Shown: positions 47,660 to 60,700 of the stretch, one piece after another
How the letters are laid out: every line of letters starts with the position of its first letter
Position numbering within the stretch: the first letter of the stretch is position 1
NCBI GenBank assembly: GCA_013399305.1
Contig: VXAI01000096.1
Coordinates: forward strand, 240,802-304,801
DNA length: 64,000 nucleotides
From: Rostratula benghalensis
Taxonomy: Eukaryota > Chordata > Aves > Charadriiformes > Rostratulidae
Reading direction: 5' to 3'
Translations under genes and position numbers: made by a program
Notes under the pieces: generated by a model
Told to the model about the DNA's origin: nothing
What the model saw: only the letters and a program-made list of their open reading frames with translations
The model's database searches: none

Positions 47660-50600
47660 CTCGGAGGCAATGACGACAGTAGGGCTGGCTCACCTTGGGT
47701 GCACAAACTGCAGAGAAGAGGCCCCCCAAGACTCCTGAGACAGTGTGGAGGCATTTGTGACCCTACATCTGCTCTAGCCTCCTGTTGGTATAAAATGATA
47801 AATTGCAACAGGTTGAGCACTGGCTGGAGAAGCTCAGGAGGAGACAGCCACTAGCCACAGGATGGCATCATGAATGAAAGCCACCTCAGGCCTTTTCTTC
47901 TCCATCAGGAGAGCAAAGCGAGGGTGCCATTTACCCTACAGGAGTTGGCACATAGACCAGCAGCTCCAGGACTGTGACTTTGACTGGGTGTGCCAGGTAC
48001 TCCTTGGACCTTAACACTACAAGGAGGATGCTGCAGACAGCACACTTTTGTCTCTGTCACCTTCCAAAAATGCCTGGGAACAGATGAAACAGTTTTCTTC
48101 TTATGTGTTGTCCTACTCAGAGCAGGGTGAAGCACAAGCTTGTTGTTTTCTTTCCCCAGAGGACCAGTAGTAAAGGGTGGAGAAGCAAAGTCTCATACAC
48201 AGGAGTGATCAGGTTGGGTCCCTTGCAGATAGGGGAAGGCTCGGACCTCTATCAGACCACCTTCTCCAGGGGAGATAAGGTCCACCCTGCGGTAGCTAAC
48301 ACCCACTGTGCTCTTAAGATTACCTTTTAGGAGCCAATGCAGTACATCTGTGTTCCTTGTGAGCTCGCATATTCCAGAAACACAGCAGAGCCTGCACTCC
48401 TCTCTGGGGACACAGCTGGTCACTGAGCTGCTGAGATCCACCAGACTTTATCTGTCCTGATGGCTACTGCTCTGGGCAAGGAACCTGGACTGATTTCAGT
48501 AGCTCTTCTACCATCTTGCAAGCCTTGATGACTATTTAATAATTATCAAATAGGAGGAGATGGGAGATCCCTGGCAGAGTCAGCCCATACTGCACTGCTC
48601 TGCAACTGTCTGCAGTTGGACCTCCTCCGCCCACGGTGCCTCTTTGTCCAAGCAAGAAGTGAGGACTGAGAGGTTGTATGGAGCTTCTGCCTGGAACAAG
48701 GCACAGAGGCCTCCAAGGCTCCTGAACTCAGTGTTACTCTTCCCTCTACTCCCATGAAAACCCACAAAGTCTTGCTACAGCCCATACACCTCAGTGCTCA
48801 CCTGCAGCAGGCCCACCTCCCCTCCTGCAGGCTGATTATCAGGAGTTTTCCATCCCGAGGTTTGCTGTGCAAACACTGAACATTTGTGTTTAAATATTGC
48901 ACTCTTCTGCTGATGTGAAGCTAGTAATTACAGCCAGATGGGACCTGGCTCACAGGCAGGCACAGGGCCCACACACTGCTGGGTGGCAGGGTTGGGTTTT
49001 TTTTTTTTTTTGCAAAACCATGTGGCCAACCACCGGCAGGAATACCTCAAAAGCTGAATGTAATTAAGAACAATGAAAAAATAAGAAGGCAGGGGGTTCC
49101 AAATACATTGTGCAGCATGTTCCAGGTGAGCAGTGAGCATTCCTGGCTGCAGTGCCTGGCAGCCTCAGTACTATCCCTGGGACATGATCCAAGTTGGTAT
49201 GCTCCAGCCATACATCCCTCCAGGCACAGCCTGATGGTGACACGCACTGGTTTGGTATCAGCACCAACAGGGTCTCATCCTGCAAAGCCTCCACTGGCTG
49301 AGTGAGAGCTCTCTGCACAAAGACCCAATTCAGCCTGTGCTCTACTCCATCACAGCAGCCCCTACAAACATGTTGCCATCCTAGTGCCACCATGCTGCCA
49401 GCATGAGGTTACATCTACTGCTGCCTCCTCACCTACTAAGTTGAGAGACCACCGTCACTTTGCCTGAGCACATTCCTGCCTGGCACAAGCTGCCCAGGGT
49501 AGAAAGTGCTTCATTCTCCACCAGTTCCAGGATTTCAGGTCTGATTCAATTCAAAGCAAACCAAAAGCACTGTAGTGAGTGGTGGATTCCGCCCCCACCC
49601 AGCCCCAGGCTGAGAGTCCACATTCACATTCAACATCTGATTTGTATTTTTAACAGATAATCCTCTCCCCCTTTGCCCCTTCCATACACACAAAACAGAC
49701 CCAAAAGGTGAGCAGGAACATACCGGTTTGAGCCAAAGACCTCCATGCTTGTCCTGCCCAACACCTGTGTTATATATACACACCGCCAAGCATCCAGGAA
49801 ACAATCCCCTTGCTTGCCCCACAGGTCTGATCAGCTCTAGCCACCACAGTGACACAGATGAAAGCCACTACTCACCACCTGAAAAAAGGGGACTAGACCT
49901 AGCTCATCATGCACCATTTAAGTAGCCTGGTAGAGAAACCTTCACAGGTGACACCACTCCAGGGAAACGAGCTATAAAAGCTGCAGCCCTTTCTCTGCAA
50001 ATCAATCCTTGTTCTGTTTAACCTCCATCTTTGCAGGGGCTGGTGGTTTCTCTCTGTCACAAATGCTCCCTTGTACTCTGAGTGTGCCCCTATACCAAGG
50101 GGTGCAAAGCCAGAACCTGGTCTCCTGCCCAAGCAGCCATGCATGTTGAGCAGGCAAGAGCTGGTGCCTCTGGCTGAAAGGGGAAGAAAGGGAGAAAACA
50201 GCAAACAGGAGGAAAAAAAAAAAAAAAAAAAAGAGGGTGTCTAGGAGCTGTAATAGAAATCATTGTTTTGTGTGAAATGTCAGAGCCATAGCAAACAAAT
50301 GCTGTCATTTGAGACAAGCACCAAGCCCTGATAGATTTCCTGAGGAAACTGGGATCAGCCTTGGTGAGAGGCAGAGAAGGGGAGCAGGTAACAGGCAGAG
50401 AGAGAGGAGGCTCTGATACATCCATCCAGGAGCCTGCAACAAAGGTCTTGGACCTCATTCTCCAAGGCTAGCTGACCAGGAGCTTCTGCCCATCTGATTC
50501 ACGTTTATGCTTCCTCTGCTACCCTGATCTCACTTGTCTGCTGCCTCTCTGGGGAGGTGCTTCTCCTGCATTGGATTCCAACTTCCCAAATTTTCCTCAA

Positions 50601-53087
50601 AGGACCAAAAGTAGAGCTTTCCAAGGAAGATTATTTCTTCTGTCATATACCCCAGGAGAGAGGGAAGGGGAAGGAAAAAGCAGTGAAAGAAAGGGAAGGG
50701 CCCAATGCCTCTGTCTTCTGCACGCAAGCAGCAGAGCCTTGGCACGCTGTTACCAACCCTTGTTTCTGCCGTAACCTTATCTGATGCTGCGTGAGTCCAC
50801 AGAGGCTGTGTTGTGCTACTGTTGCATTTATGAATAATGGATCTCCCTCTACCTTCCCTCTCCTCTTCCCTGTTAGATCCCATTTCATGTTGGGCTGTGT
50901 CCCTGGGGTTGATCTGACCACTCTGATTCCCGGCTGCAGTTCCCTCCCTTCCCATGACCCAAGTGATGCACGGTAGGGCACCAGGAAAAATTCAAGTGGT
51001 TATGAGCAGAGGCAGAAGCAGGATCTACCTGTTGGGTTTTGTAGGAGTTTAAGGTATTTCTATAGCTTGTAGTGAGGGTGTGAAGCTCATACTATCAGAG
51101 CTCTGAGGGTACTAATGAGCTTTAGTGGCTCAGATCAGCCTCACCTAGGGTGTCCCCCCTCCCCACTCTGCTCCAGGAGCATCATTTAAGCTCAGACCTG
51201 GACCCGCAGTTCTTGCTTGAGCTACATTATAGGTGTATCCATCTCCAGTCCTGTCTCTGACCATTGTCCTCTTCACAGGACTCTGTGGATGGACCCTGGA
51301 ATTGGTTGATCACTTTACCTTGTCTGGGGCTGCCTGTGGACCTTGTTATACCAGCACTTGGCTATGCCTGCCAGGTTCAGATGCTGTGGGACTGTGCCCT
51401 GACCGGTGAGGGCAATGCCTATACTGGGATCACCTTTGGCTCATGGTTTGCCTTCCATTAGGAAACAGTTGATCCTTGCTCTTCCTAAAAAGCTTTAAGC
51501 TCTCCTATTCTGGAATGTAACATTTTAAAGATAAAAAGTATATTTCCAGGAAAAAAATGCCCGTCCTCATTTTAAAAAGTCAAGTCTGTACATCTAAAAG
51601 AAGCATATCTCTATGTGGTTTTGGACCAGAGAAGTTTGGGAACCATTTCTACAATGTAGTCTGGAGAATTTAATTTCCCTTGTTCCTGGAAATACCCAGC
51701 TTTATTCAGCTTTGTCTGGTAAAGACTGGCATTTCCTTTTCAGAAGCCAGAGGCTCAGAAGTGAGATAGCCCTGATTTTAGCAAGGAATATGCTGTGGCA
51801 TTTAGCAGCATCACGGGTGTCTCTTTCTGTAGGTTCTGCTGTAGTAGCACCGTGACCCAAGATGAGAACTTGGTTGAGTTCAGCCAAATCTCTTTTGGGT
51901 GGCTTTGCAGGGTTCGTAGGTATGAAGGCTTATCGAAGCTGCGTGTTTATCTCAATTCATTGTCTTTAATCTTTAGTCTAATCACTCCAGGCTATGAGAA
52001 GCACCAAGCTTTTATGCCCTTCTGTGAGGCAATACCTTACCACTGTGTCTTCTTCTGCCAACCTCACCAACTCAGTTCTTTAATTTCTGCCATCCTCAGT
52101 TTGTGTTGCTGATCCCTGCAGATCTACCCCTTCTGGGGCTTTCCACAAGAAGAGCCCACGTTGGCCAATATTTCAAAAAAGATATGTGAATATCTGAAAC
52201 TCAAAGCAACCAGCAATCAAAACCCCCTGCGACCAGAAGAGTACAGTCTGAGTGATTTGGGTGAAAGCCTAATGCTTCCAAAGGGAGAGGAAGAAAACAG
52301 GGTCCTCAATGAGAAACCCCATTGCCAGAGGCCCTTGGAAAGCCACAAAATCAGTTGCCTGGAAACTAACGATGCCCCTTGTTATTGTCTGCAATAGGAA
52401 AAAGCCACAAGTCCCATAATTCAAGCCAACACCACCGTCTTTTCTCTTGAATGAATGGAAGAAGGTAAAAGAGAGTTTTCATGTTCCGTGGGTAGCAGGC
52501 TGTCACCTTGCCCTCCAGCCACAAGGGATCGCAGGCTCAGTGCCATTGCGTCTGGATGGTCAGTTCCCATGGCAAACCTCATGTCCCAAGGGTTTGAGGC
52601 CAAACCATCTTCTTCCAACCCATTGACATCCTAAACTGCCGGTTGACTGTCTCTTCTCCAAGCACCCACCTTTGGCTACCAGCAGGAACAGTGCTAGGGA
52701 AAGCCAGTCTTCAGTCTGACCCAATAAGATGAATAAACCCAATTAATATATTCTGGAAAAGGGTTGGAAAAAACACTTTCTTCACATCTGTCAAAATTCA
52801 GGATTCTGCTGCTGTACCTATCTTATTATAGCAGATGGCAGCTCCAAACACCTAAAGTAGCCTTAGAATTTGCAGAAGATAATTAAGACAGGAAGACAAC
52901 CCCATTGCCAGCAGGGTCAGAAGTATTAGTTAGGGCTGCTTGACACTATAAAACCAATTTTTCAATTGCTTAGAACTTTGCTGAACTTAATTGTTTTCAC
53001 TGAGTTTTCTCTATATGGCATCTACTTCATACGTTTTGGGGAATTACATGTCTAGATTTACTAAGACACCTTCTACAGCTGCTTCCT
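47660..53087. other. Intergenic sequence, no supported gene
   Basis: Unique sequence with a poly-A run at 50212-50231. An imperfect X-box-like site GTTGCCTGGAAAC is at 52354-52366. An 80-codon plus-strand open frame ends at 52397 and resembles nothing I know. Confidence 0.6.
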
Positions 53088-53345
53088 TAAAATTGTAGAA
53101 GTTGAGGTTGGCAGGAACCTCTGGAGACCATGTAGTCCAGCCGCTCAGCTCAAAGCAGAGTCAGCTCAAACGTGTTGGTCGGGACTGTCTACATCCATCG
53201 AGTTTTGGATATCTCCAAGGATGGAGACCCCATAACCTCTCTGGGCAGCTAGTTCCGGTGTTTAATCACCCTAATGATAAAGGGTTTTTTTGTTTAAGAG
53301 TCAAAGAGAAGTTCTTCTTCCCAGCTCTTGTCATCCCTTTAAAAT
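53088..53345 (-). repeat. CR1 LINE 3' fragment
   Basis: On the plus strand TTGAGGTTGGCAGGAACCTC, CATGTAGTCCAGCCGCTC, GGATGGAGACCCCATAACCT and GGGCAGCTAGTTCCGGTG match the reverse complement of the CR1 3' region. About 255 nt, diverged. Confidence 0.85.
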
Positions 53346-54790
53346 ATACCCAACTTTGGCCAAACAAAGAACTCTTTGGCAGAAAGGACTGTACAGGTGA
53401 CTGTTACAGAACAAAACATACATGCATATGCACATGCAAATTGCCCAAGACCAATCTGGTTGCAACATGAGAAGTGCTGCATCAAAGTCATTTACAAAGA
53501 CCTTAATAATTTTTTTTTTTATTGCACATATTTTTAAATTTTAATGTTAATTACACAGCTGAGCTATTTTCTGGAGGACTCCAGTTCATCCTGTACACAG
53601 GACAAACATTGCCCAGTTAGCAAAAAGTCTCATAATGCTTCTCACAATTTCCACCATGTTGTTCAGTGCAGAAAGCCTTAGGCAGGGTTTATTCCCTCCC
53701 TGCTAGGGAGGTAAGATTATTAGTCTCCTAAAAAGCTTTGCAATCAAGTTTGCTAAGATAGCTGAATGTTTCAAAAGGGTTGAAGATTTTAGCTTTGCAG
53801 CTCCCCTGCCAGGGGATGGGTCTGTGCTGTGGCTGTTTTACAGAGGACAAAACTTGAGCCCAGAAGGGCTAAAGGGATGGGGTTTCTGGGGCGCTGGCCA
53901 GACACACCTCAGGTGGGACATTACAGAGCACTTAGAAAGGTGTTGCAGCTTCCCTTCAGGACAGGAGTCTTCCTGAAAGCCAGCTGCCCCATGGCAGGCA
54001 TCTGGAAAATGAAGCACACACCGGTGTGGAAGTTGTTGTTTCACCAAGCTGCTGCAGGAAGAGCAGCTCTGTGCCCCGTTGGCAGCAGAGGGGTCTGTGC
54101 TCGCACCGTACCCAGGCACTGCACCGCCTCAGCGTGCTCCCCGGTGCCAAAGCATTTCCTACAGCCCAGAACCAGAGAGAGTGTTGCTGATTTCAAACAA
54201 AAAGAGCCTGAGATTGTCTGAACCTGGGTCTAGACATGTCTGACTCATCCCAGCCCAGGCACTTTGCATTTGGGGACAAGGGAACGGGGTGGCACGAGTT
54301 GAAAATAAAGAAAACGCTTTGAGGGTCAAGCTTGGGCAGACAGGTAGCACAAAGCGTCTGGCCCCAGGAATGGAGCCAGGTAGCCTTCATCACACAGGTG
54401 GTGGCTAATCCTTGCTGTCCACAGCTGTTTCTGTAATCCATGGCAGCACTAACCTGCTTGTCTACAGTCCAAAGAGCCCTTTGTCATCAGAGCAGAGACC
54501 ACTGCGGGGACCCCTTTTCCTGATTGCCCCTAGGAGGGGGATTTGGCTTTTGTTTGGGCAACTGCTTTCCTGATTCGGCATGGGAGTGGGGAAACACAGG
54601 ACACGTTTCAGGAATTAAATCCGTTGCAGGAACTGAAAAGATTGTAGTCCCCAAAATGCTGACCCACAGTCTAAAGCCGGGGGAGGGGGAAAGGAAGGAA
54701 GGTGGACAAAAAAAGAGTTTGCAAGGAGCAGACGAAAAGCAGGTCTGAATTTCACCAACTGTGGAGGAGAGTGGACCCTCCCCTGCCTTG
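53346..54790. other. Intergenic sequence with a possible MIR scrap
   Basis: Unique sequence. Near 53833-53880 the words TTTTACAGAGGACAAAACTT and GAGCCCAGAAGGGCTAAAGG resemble the 3' part of MIR (TTTTACAGATGAGGAAACTGAGGC). No gene seen. Confidence 0.4.
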
Positions 54791-54818
54791 CTCCCTCCCT
54801 CCCTCCCTCCCTCCCTCT
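54791..54818. repeat. (TCCC)n microsatellite
   Basis: Seven near-perfect CTCC units on the plus strand. A simple repeat with no other role visible. Confidence 0.95.
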
Positions 54819-55249
54819 CCCAGTCTTTCCCTCTTCTTAACACAAGCTGCAAGTCCCTGGGAGGCCCCTAATCTGCTTTGCTGTACAAAAGGCCCAGTCT
54901 ACTGGTTTTCCTTTTCTTTTCCCCTCTTTAAAGTTGAAGTGGGGATTGGTTTCCAGACACGAAGACTGGGAGGGGGAAGGAGGGCACCAGTGATTGCTCT
55001 GCAAAAGAGATCCTGTGGGAGGCAAGAGCGCAGGTGGCTTCAGGTGGGCTGGAGACAGGGCTTTTGGGGCTGTCAAAATCCTTGTTTTCTAATTACTGAG
55101 ATTTTCTGCTGGACTTGGATCTCACTCATTCTTGTGCCAATGTCACCCATTATTTTATACAGTTTTTCTTCCTCTCATGCGTGCTTTCCACCACCCTGGC
55201 TAGTGAACCAAAGGAGAAGGTAACTCCTTCCAGCCTTTGTTTTACTTGT

Positions 55250-56090
55250 GAAATAGGATCTCCAGTCTCTTGATCATACTCAGAGAATTTTTCTGCACTG
55301 CTTCTGGCGTGAATTCAGCCTACCTGCCCAGGACTCCTACCCAATGCTAGACGAGGTCTTGTCAGTACTTTGCAAATGCTATTAATAATTTCCTGCTTCT
55401 CCTGGAAATATCCCAAGCCCCCCGGGTGTCATTCGCCTTTTTGTGCCTTTAGCTCATTGGTGGTTCATAATCACCCATGACTGCTACAACTAAGTTCACC
55501 TCCTCCTCAGTCATGTCCAACTGACACACTCCCTGTCTAGCACAAAAAAAAAAAAAAACAACCAAAAAAACCCCACCAACCCACCCCTGCGATTAGTCTT
55601 GCATTTCGTGCTGTTGAATTTCAACTCATTCCCGTGTCTCCGTGCTCAAGGTTGTCTGCTGCTTTCTGTTTGATCTCCCATCTCCTCTGCATTCACAATG
55701 CCTCCCTCTCCTGCGTCATCAGCTGGCTTAACCTAAGCGCTTTCACTTCTTATGGCAACATCATTCATGGGGAGAATAAACAAGATCGATTCCAGGATCG
55801 ATTCCAGAGAAACTCCAGTGGTGAACCCTGTCTAGCCTGCTACTGCCTCTGTCCAGAGGTACAGCGTCTGTACCTGACTTCTGTTTCTTCCACTAATCCC
55901 ATCATCTTCAGTTTAATTAGTAATTTCCCCGTTACTCCACTGAGCACAGCTTGCTGCATTTGTCTAGAAATTTGTCTGGATAAATTGAGATGAGCAGGCT
56001 GTCTCAGCTGAATGATTTCCATGGCATGCCGAGCTGGTTTTCCTCCAGCCATTTAACCATGCTGATCTGCAAGTTTTGTTCCAGGTCTTT
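55250..56090 (-). repeat. Probable ancient LINE (CR1-like) remnant
   Basis: The plus strand shows words in the order expected of a reversed old CR1/L3-type element: CAATGCTAGACGAGG, then TTAGTCTTGCATTTCGTG, GAGAATAAACAAGATCG and AACTCCAGTGGTGAACCC, with CAGCCATTTAACCATGCTG at the far end. It includes a 12-base duplication, GATCGATTCCAG repeated twice at 55785-55809. Divergence is high, so family and limits are tentative. Confidence 0.4.
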
Positions 56091-57239
56091 GCATGCTACT
56101 GACCCATCCCACAAACTCCCCAAGCCCCACAGTTAAAAAAATAAAGCAAAGGAAGAATGGATATTAGGTTCACAATCTTCAGTGTGGTTCTTTCTCTTCT
56201 GTGAGAGGTTCTGCCCCTAGAAACCTTGCCACCAAACCTGCAGTTTGGCACATTAGTTAGTTTGAAAACCACAATTACCCCCTTGCCCTGGATGCAGTGC
56301 ATCAGGGTATCTGAATTTTGTCTCTTATTTTGTTATACCATTCAATCTTTATGCTGTCATTCTCTATCTTGCATGTTGACCCTACATCCAGAACTATCAT
56401 CCCCTTCAGTCTGGTTGTCACAAACACCTTTGCCAGCCACTACTGTGTTGAACTGATGCCTGAATGGTATTTTCCCCTGTGTCCAATGCCCTTTGTGAGC
56501 TTTATCTCAGCTCATCTTGCCATGCTTTCCTTACTGCTTCCAGATCTCTAGAGTACTGTCTCTCTTGTCACCAAAACTGGTAGGGGAGGACATTGATCCA
56601 GCTGGAACTGGTGTTTTCCGTAGTTAAACTCTTCCTTGTCAACGTGAGGCCAACACATCCCACATCCAGTCTGCAGTTCAGGGCTCAGGGAGCTTTAAGG
56701 TCTCACATTAGCTTTGCTAAATGCCATGCCAGGGGACCTGGTAGTCCCAATTCTTCTGACCCTCAGGCATTGGGTCCCAGGTGTTCCCACTGCAATCCAG
56801 GCCTGCCGGAGGCAACTCTAATGTTCCCTGGGAAAGGACCAGATCAGCTCTAGTGAGGACGATGCTAGACCTGGGAGTCACCAGTCTTCATCTGGAAAGA
56901 AAATAAATAATATGTCCTGACTAAATTGTAAAACCCTCTCTGTCAAGACACTGAAAAACAGCTTTTCCCAATTTAATCCAACCTGTCAGGGCGCTGGGAT
57001 CCCTGAGCAAAGAGACAGAGGTAAATATATCCTCAGTGAGCAGAGATGAATGGACTCAGTGAACAGAGACCCCACGTGTTGTGAAGAGCCCACGTCCCTT
57101 AATGGGCAGGTGGGACAGATCTGCTGGATGGTCACTGTTCTGTGTTACCCTTTGCAGGAGATGCCCTGGCACTGCTCAGCTCCCCACCTCACCCGGGATG
57201 CTGGTGGCTGTCTGGGTACCGGGCTTCCCTGGAGACGGT

Positions 57240-57700
57240 GCTGGTTGCTCTCACCTCACCTGTCCTGCTGCGAACACCAAAAGAGAGGCCGGAGCCTCGC
57301 CGCGCCTGCCCTCTAAAGCCTCTGTCTTGCGGTGGAAATAAATTGCCTCAGATTCCTGTAACTCAGGCAGAAAACCCAGGCCCCTTGCTGATAAAACCAG
57401 GCGGCCTGGACAGCGTTGCCCTGGCAACCTGCACTTTCTTCCCCATCCTTTTGTTCGGCCTCGGACCCAGACTTTTGTACCCAGCCATAATGGGGCCAGA
57501 CTCTCGGGATGTTTACGGGGTGAGGTGAGAGGAATTTCATTCAGCCGCGTCTTGCTTGGCCCGTCTCCTTCCGCAGGGCGAGGGAGGAATGTTATTGACC
57601 GAGGCCCCATGCAGCGACTGAGGCACTAAAGAAAGGCACTTTAGACTTTTGGGCAAAGAAAAGAAATTCCTGCCCTCCCCCATGCAAACATACCCCCCCT
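57240..57700. promoter_or_regulatory. Candidate cilia cis-regulatory element: RFX X-box plus forkhead site
   Basis: GTTGCCCTGGCAAC at 57415-57428 is a perfect X-box (two inverted RFX half sites, 2-nt spacer). TGTTTAC at 57510-57516 is a full forkhead core. RFX2/RFX3 and FOXJ1 jointly activate motile-cilia genes, DNAH genes among them. The site is about 16 kb upstream of the DNAH1 CpG island, in unique sequence without recognised repeats or genes. The link to DNAH1 is inferred; it could serve another neighbour. Confidence 0.45.
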
Positions 57701-60700
57701 GCCCCAAAGCGCCTTTTGTTTCCTTATTTCTCTTTTTTGTAACTTCCCCGCTCACCCGCTCCTGCCTACAGCTGCTCTCACCGGGCACAAACAAAACCCT
57801 TCAGCCTGGGTCTGCCAGCTCCAAGCTGCAAGACATTCAACCCTTCTGGATCCCCATCCGCCGAGGCACCTTGCCAGTAAAATGAAGCCGTAAGGGCACT
57901 GAATTTGCAGGAGCAGAAGTTCTGAGCAGTGGAGGCCGGGTCACGGAGCAGCCGAGCAGGGCAAAGAGCTGGAAATGGGACCCCCCAGCCCACTCTGGGA
58001 CCCTGCCACGCTCCATCCCTCGCCCTTTGGTTCAGTCTGGAAAGGGTTAAGCACATCAGGTCCAGCCGCCTGCTGAGAAGACAAAAGGCTGCCTTGACAT
58101 CCAATATTGAAGCTCCCAGGGACACCACTGAGGAATTCCCATTAGCTGGTGTTTGTGGAAAGTTTTATATCAAATGCCAGGACGCCCAGTTTGCTCTCCT
58201 CGTGCCAGTCACTGGGAGAGCAGCAGCACCTTCCTGGCGCTGCGTTGCAGGGGAAGAAGCGACACTGGTGCATCTCGGGTTGTGCTGGTGCAGAGGAAAG
58301 GCAAGCAAGTCTTTCACCTTGTCCCCCCATGCTGCCGAGCAGCTCCAGCAGCTCTGAAAACCCCCAGGAGAAACTCTTACCTGGCTTGACCTGACTTGTG
58401 CCTGGCTTTGGATAGCTCATTTCAGAGGTGGAGGCCATAGCATCACTCTCTTCCTGGCCTTCAGACCTCATAGTATCTTAGGAGAAAGCAAATAAGTCCA
58501 CAGTTTGGGTGGAAGACTTTGAGGACCTGTTAATGCCAAGGCAGTGCTGTTTCTGATGGACCCTGCCCCACAGTGTTCAGTTTTCAGGACAACTGTGCAA
58601 AGCAAAAGGTGTGGGCAGAGATGGGATGCTGGGCAGGATGGGCACTGGGTTTTCTTCAGTTCTGCTGGGGGCATAAGCAGAAAATAAAGCCCAAGTCAGT
58701 GTTGTTTCACTGGGCAAGGACCCATCAAGAAGTGAGTGGCTTCTGCTGTGGGCAGTGTCCCATGGCTGTCCTCTTTTTCCCAGTACTCTGACATCCCAGA
58801 GGATTCTGCCCCAGCTGATCTGGTGACAGAGAAGAGCCTGCAACTCTCGGCAGAGGACCTGAGTATCTTATGGACAGCGAGAGGCACTGGTGGAAGCTTT
58901 TCTTTAGCCCTGAATGGGTTTATATGATATTGCTCTCTCCCAGCTGGATTATCTGGTGTCTAATTAAAGGTGAGCTCATACATCGCAGCCTTTTCCTTCA
59001 GTCAGTTCTGCAAGAAGATGGAGGGAAAAGACCTGCATGCCTTTTTTTCGTAGTTTTTGAGGCTGCTACTCTTCCATCATGACTACTTGAGAAAAATCAA
59101 CTAGTAGGTTTAAGAAGTGAGCTGGGTAGGGGAGAAGCGAGGAGAGGCAACACAGACAATGGAGGACCACAGACACCTTCTCCTGGGACTGTTGCCAACG
59201 AAAACCAAAGCCCAGGGCATGCCCACTTGGCTCTTGGCAAAGGACTGTCACTCTGGCACCGTTTCAGTGCTGCCTGCCTTGCAGGCACGAAAGCCCAGCT
59301 ATAAAATAATCTGGGAACCAAGTGGAAGCAAAACGCACACCAGCCGTGAATAATGGGGCAAACGTGTCAATGCAAACAGAAACACATGGCAGCCCTCCCT
59401 TCCCTTCACTCAGCCTGGGTGAGGTCTTTCCAGGAGCTGTTGGGGTGGTGAACCCTCCTGAATCAATCAGAGTATCCCCACAGGGGTCTTCCCTGAGCTG
59501 GGTTTGGTTGATAGCTGTGTTTCAGGGGTTAACGATTCCACTGTGGTGAGGGATCAGGCACCCGGAGGCACTCTCCCACCCCATCACTCCTCCATCACCT
59601 GCACCTCCCTCACACCAGCCTGCCCACCCCTCATTTTTGGGCAGGTTGCCTGGGCATTGCTTCTTTTTCAAAAGGTGCAGAGCTGCAAATTTCATTGTGT
59701 GGTTTGAAGTGCTGGAAAATTACTTCTGAGCAGGCCCTGAAATGTGAAGCCACATGAAAAAGGTCCCTTTTCTTGCATTTGTCGTGTATGTTTCTCAGGT
59801 TTCCTCCTCGTGGCACTCGAGTAAGGCTCGGGACAGGTAGGAGGAAACAGCTCGGGTGCACTCACAAACAGATCTCTACTATAAAGTGCAGCAGAAGAGA
59901 TCCTCTTCTGGATGAGAAGAAGGAACAAGAAGTGAAGTTCTCACCGCTGATGGGAACAGGACTCTTTGAAGGCTGGTGGAAGCCCCGATCAGCTTGGGAG
60001 GAAGGGCAAAGGCTGAGACAGGGATCTTGAGGCACAAGGAGGAAGGGAAAGAGTAGTTGCATTAGGGATGGTTTGGAGATGAGGAAAACTGGCAGAGTGT
60101 GCAATCTGGTAAGCAACCCTGTGAGCTTCCCTCTGACTGTTCACCCAGCAATAGCACATGGGACAGGACAGCGTCAGAGAGAAAGAGGTCAACCTCCAGC
60201 TGCCCTTTTTCCTCCAGGTGCCACCCTCCCCAGCAGAAAGGCTCCCCACTAATCATCCAGAGACACCCAGAGAGGTGATTCCTCTTTGGAAATGTGGGCT
60301 ACTGGGTCTGCTCAAGGTCTCAGGGAGGGGGATGTGGCGCAGCATCTTCGCAGCAGCGGCGAATCCGCTGGACATCTGAGTTGTGGGAGTGGGAATCGGG
60401 GCGGACTGGCACCGGAGAAATTCTGCCGTTAATGTTTCATCAAGCCAACGCGGGCTTAACCTGTCAGGGAAAACAAGAAGTGGTCGAGACAGAGTACCAG
60501 TTAATAGGCTTTAGGACATACAAAGCAGCAGGAAATCCATTTTTCTCCAACCACCCACGTCCCATACTGATGTAGCCTTGGGGTTTTTTTTTTCAGCTTT
60601 GTGTTGGTGGAAACAAAAGCAAGTCCCTTCTGCAACCCATTTGAGCAAGAAAAATGAGATAAAGTAGAGGCTCCTGGGGAGATGCTGGTGTCCAGGATGT

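Noticed and set aside
52151..52397. 80-codon plus-strand frame ending ETNDAPCYCLQ
   Set aside because: Hydrophilic, plausible composition, but no ATG near its start, no splice signals that connect it to anything, and no family recognised.
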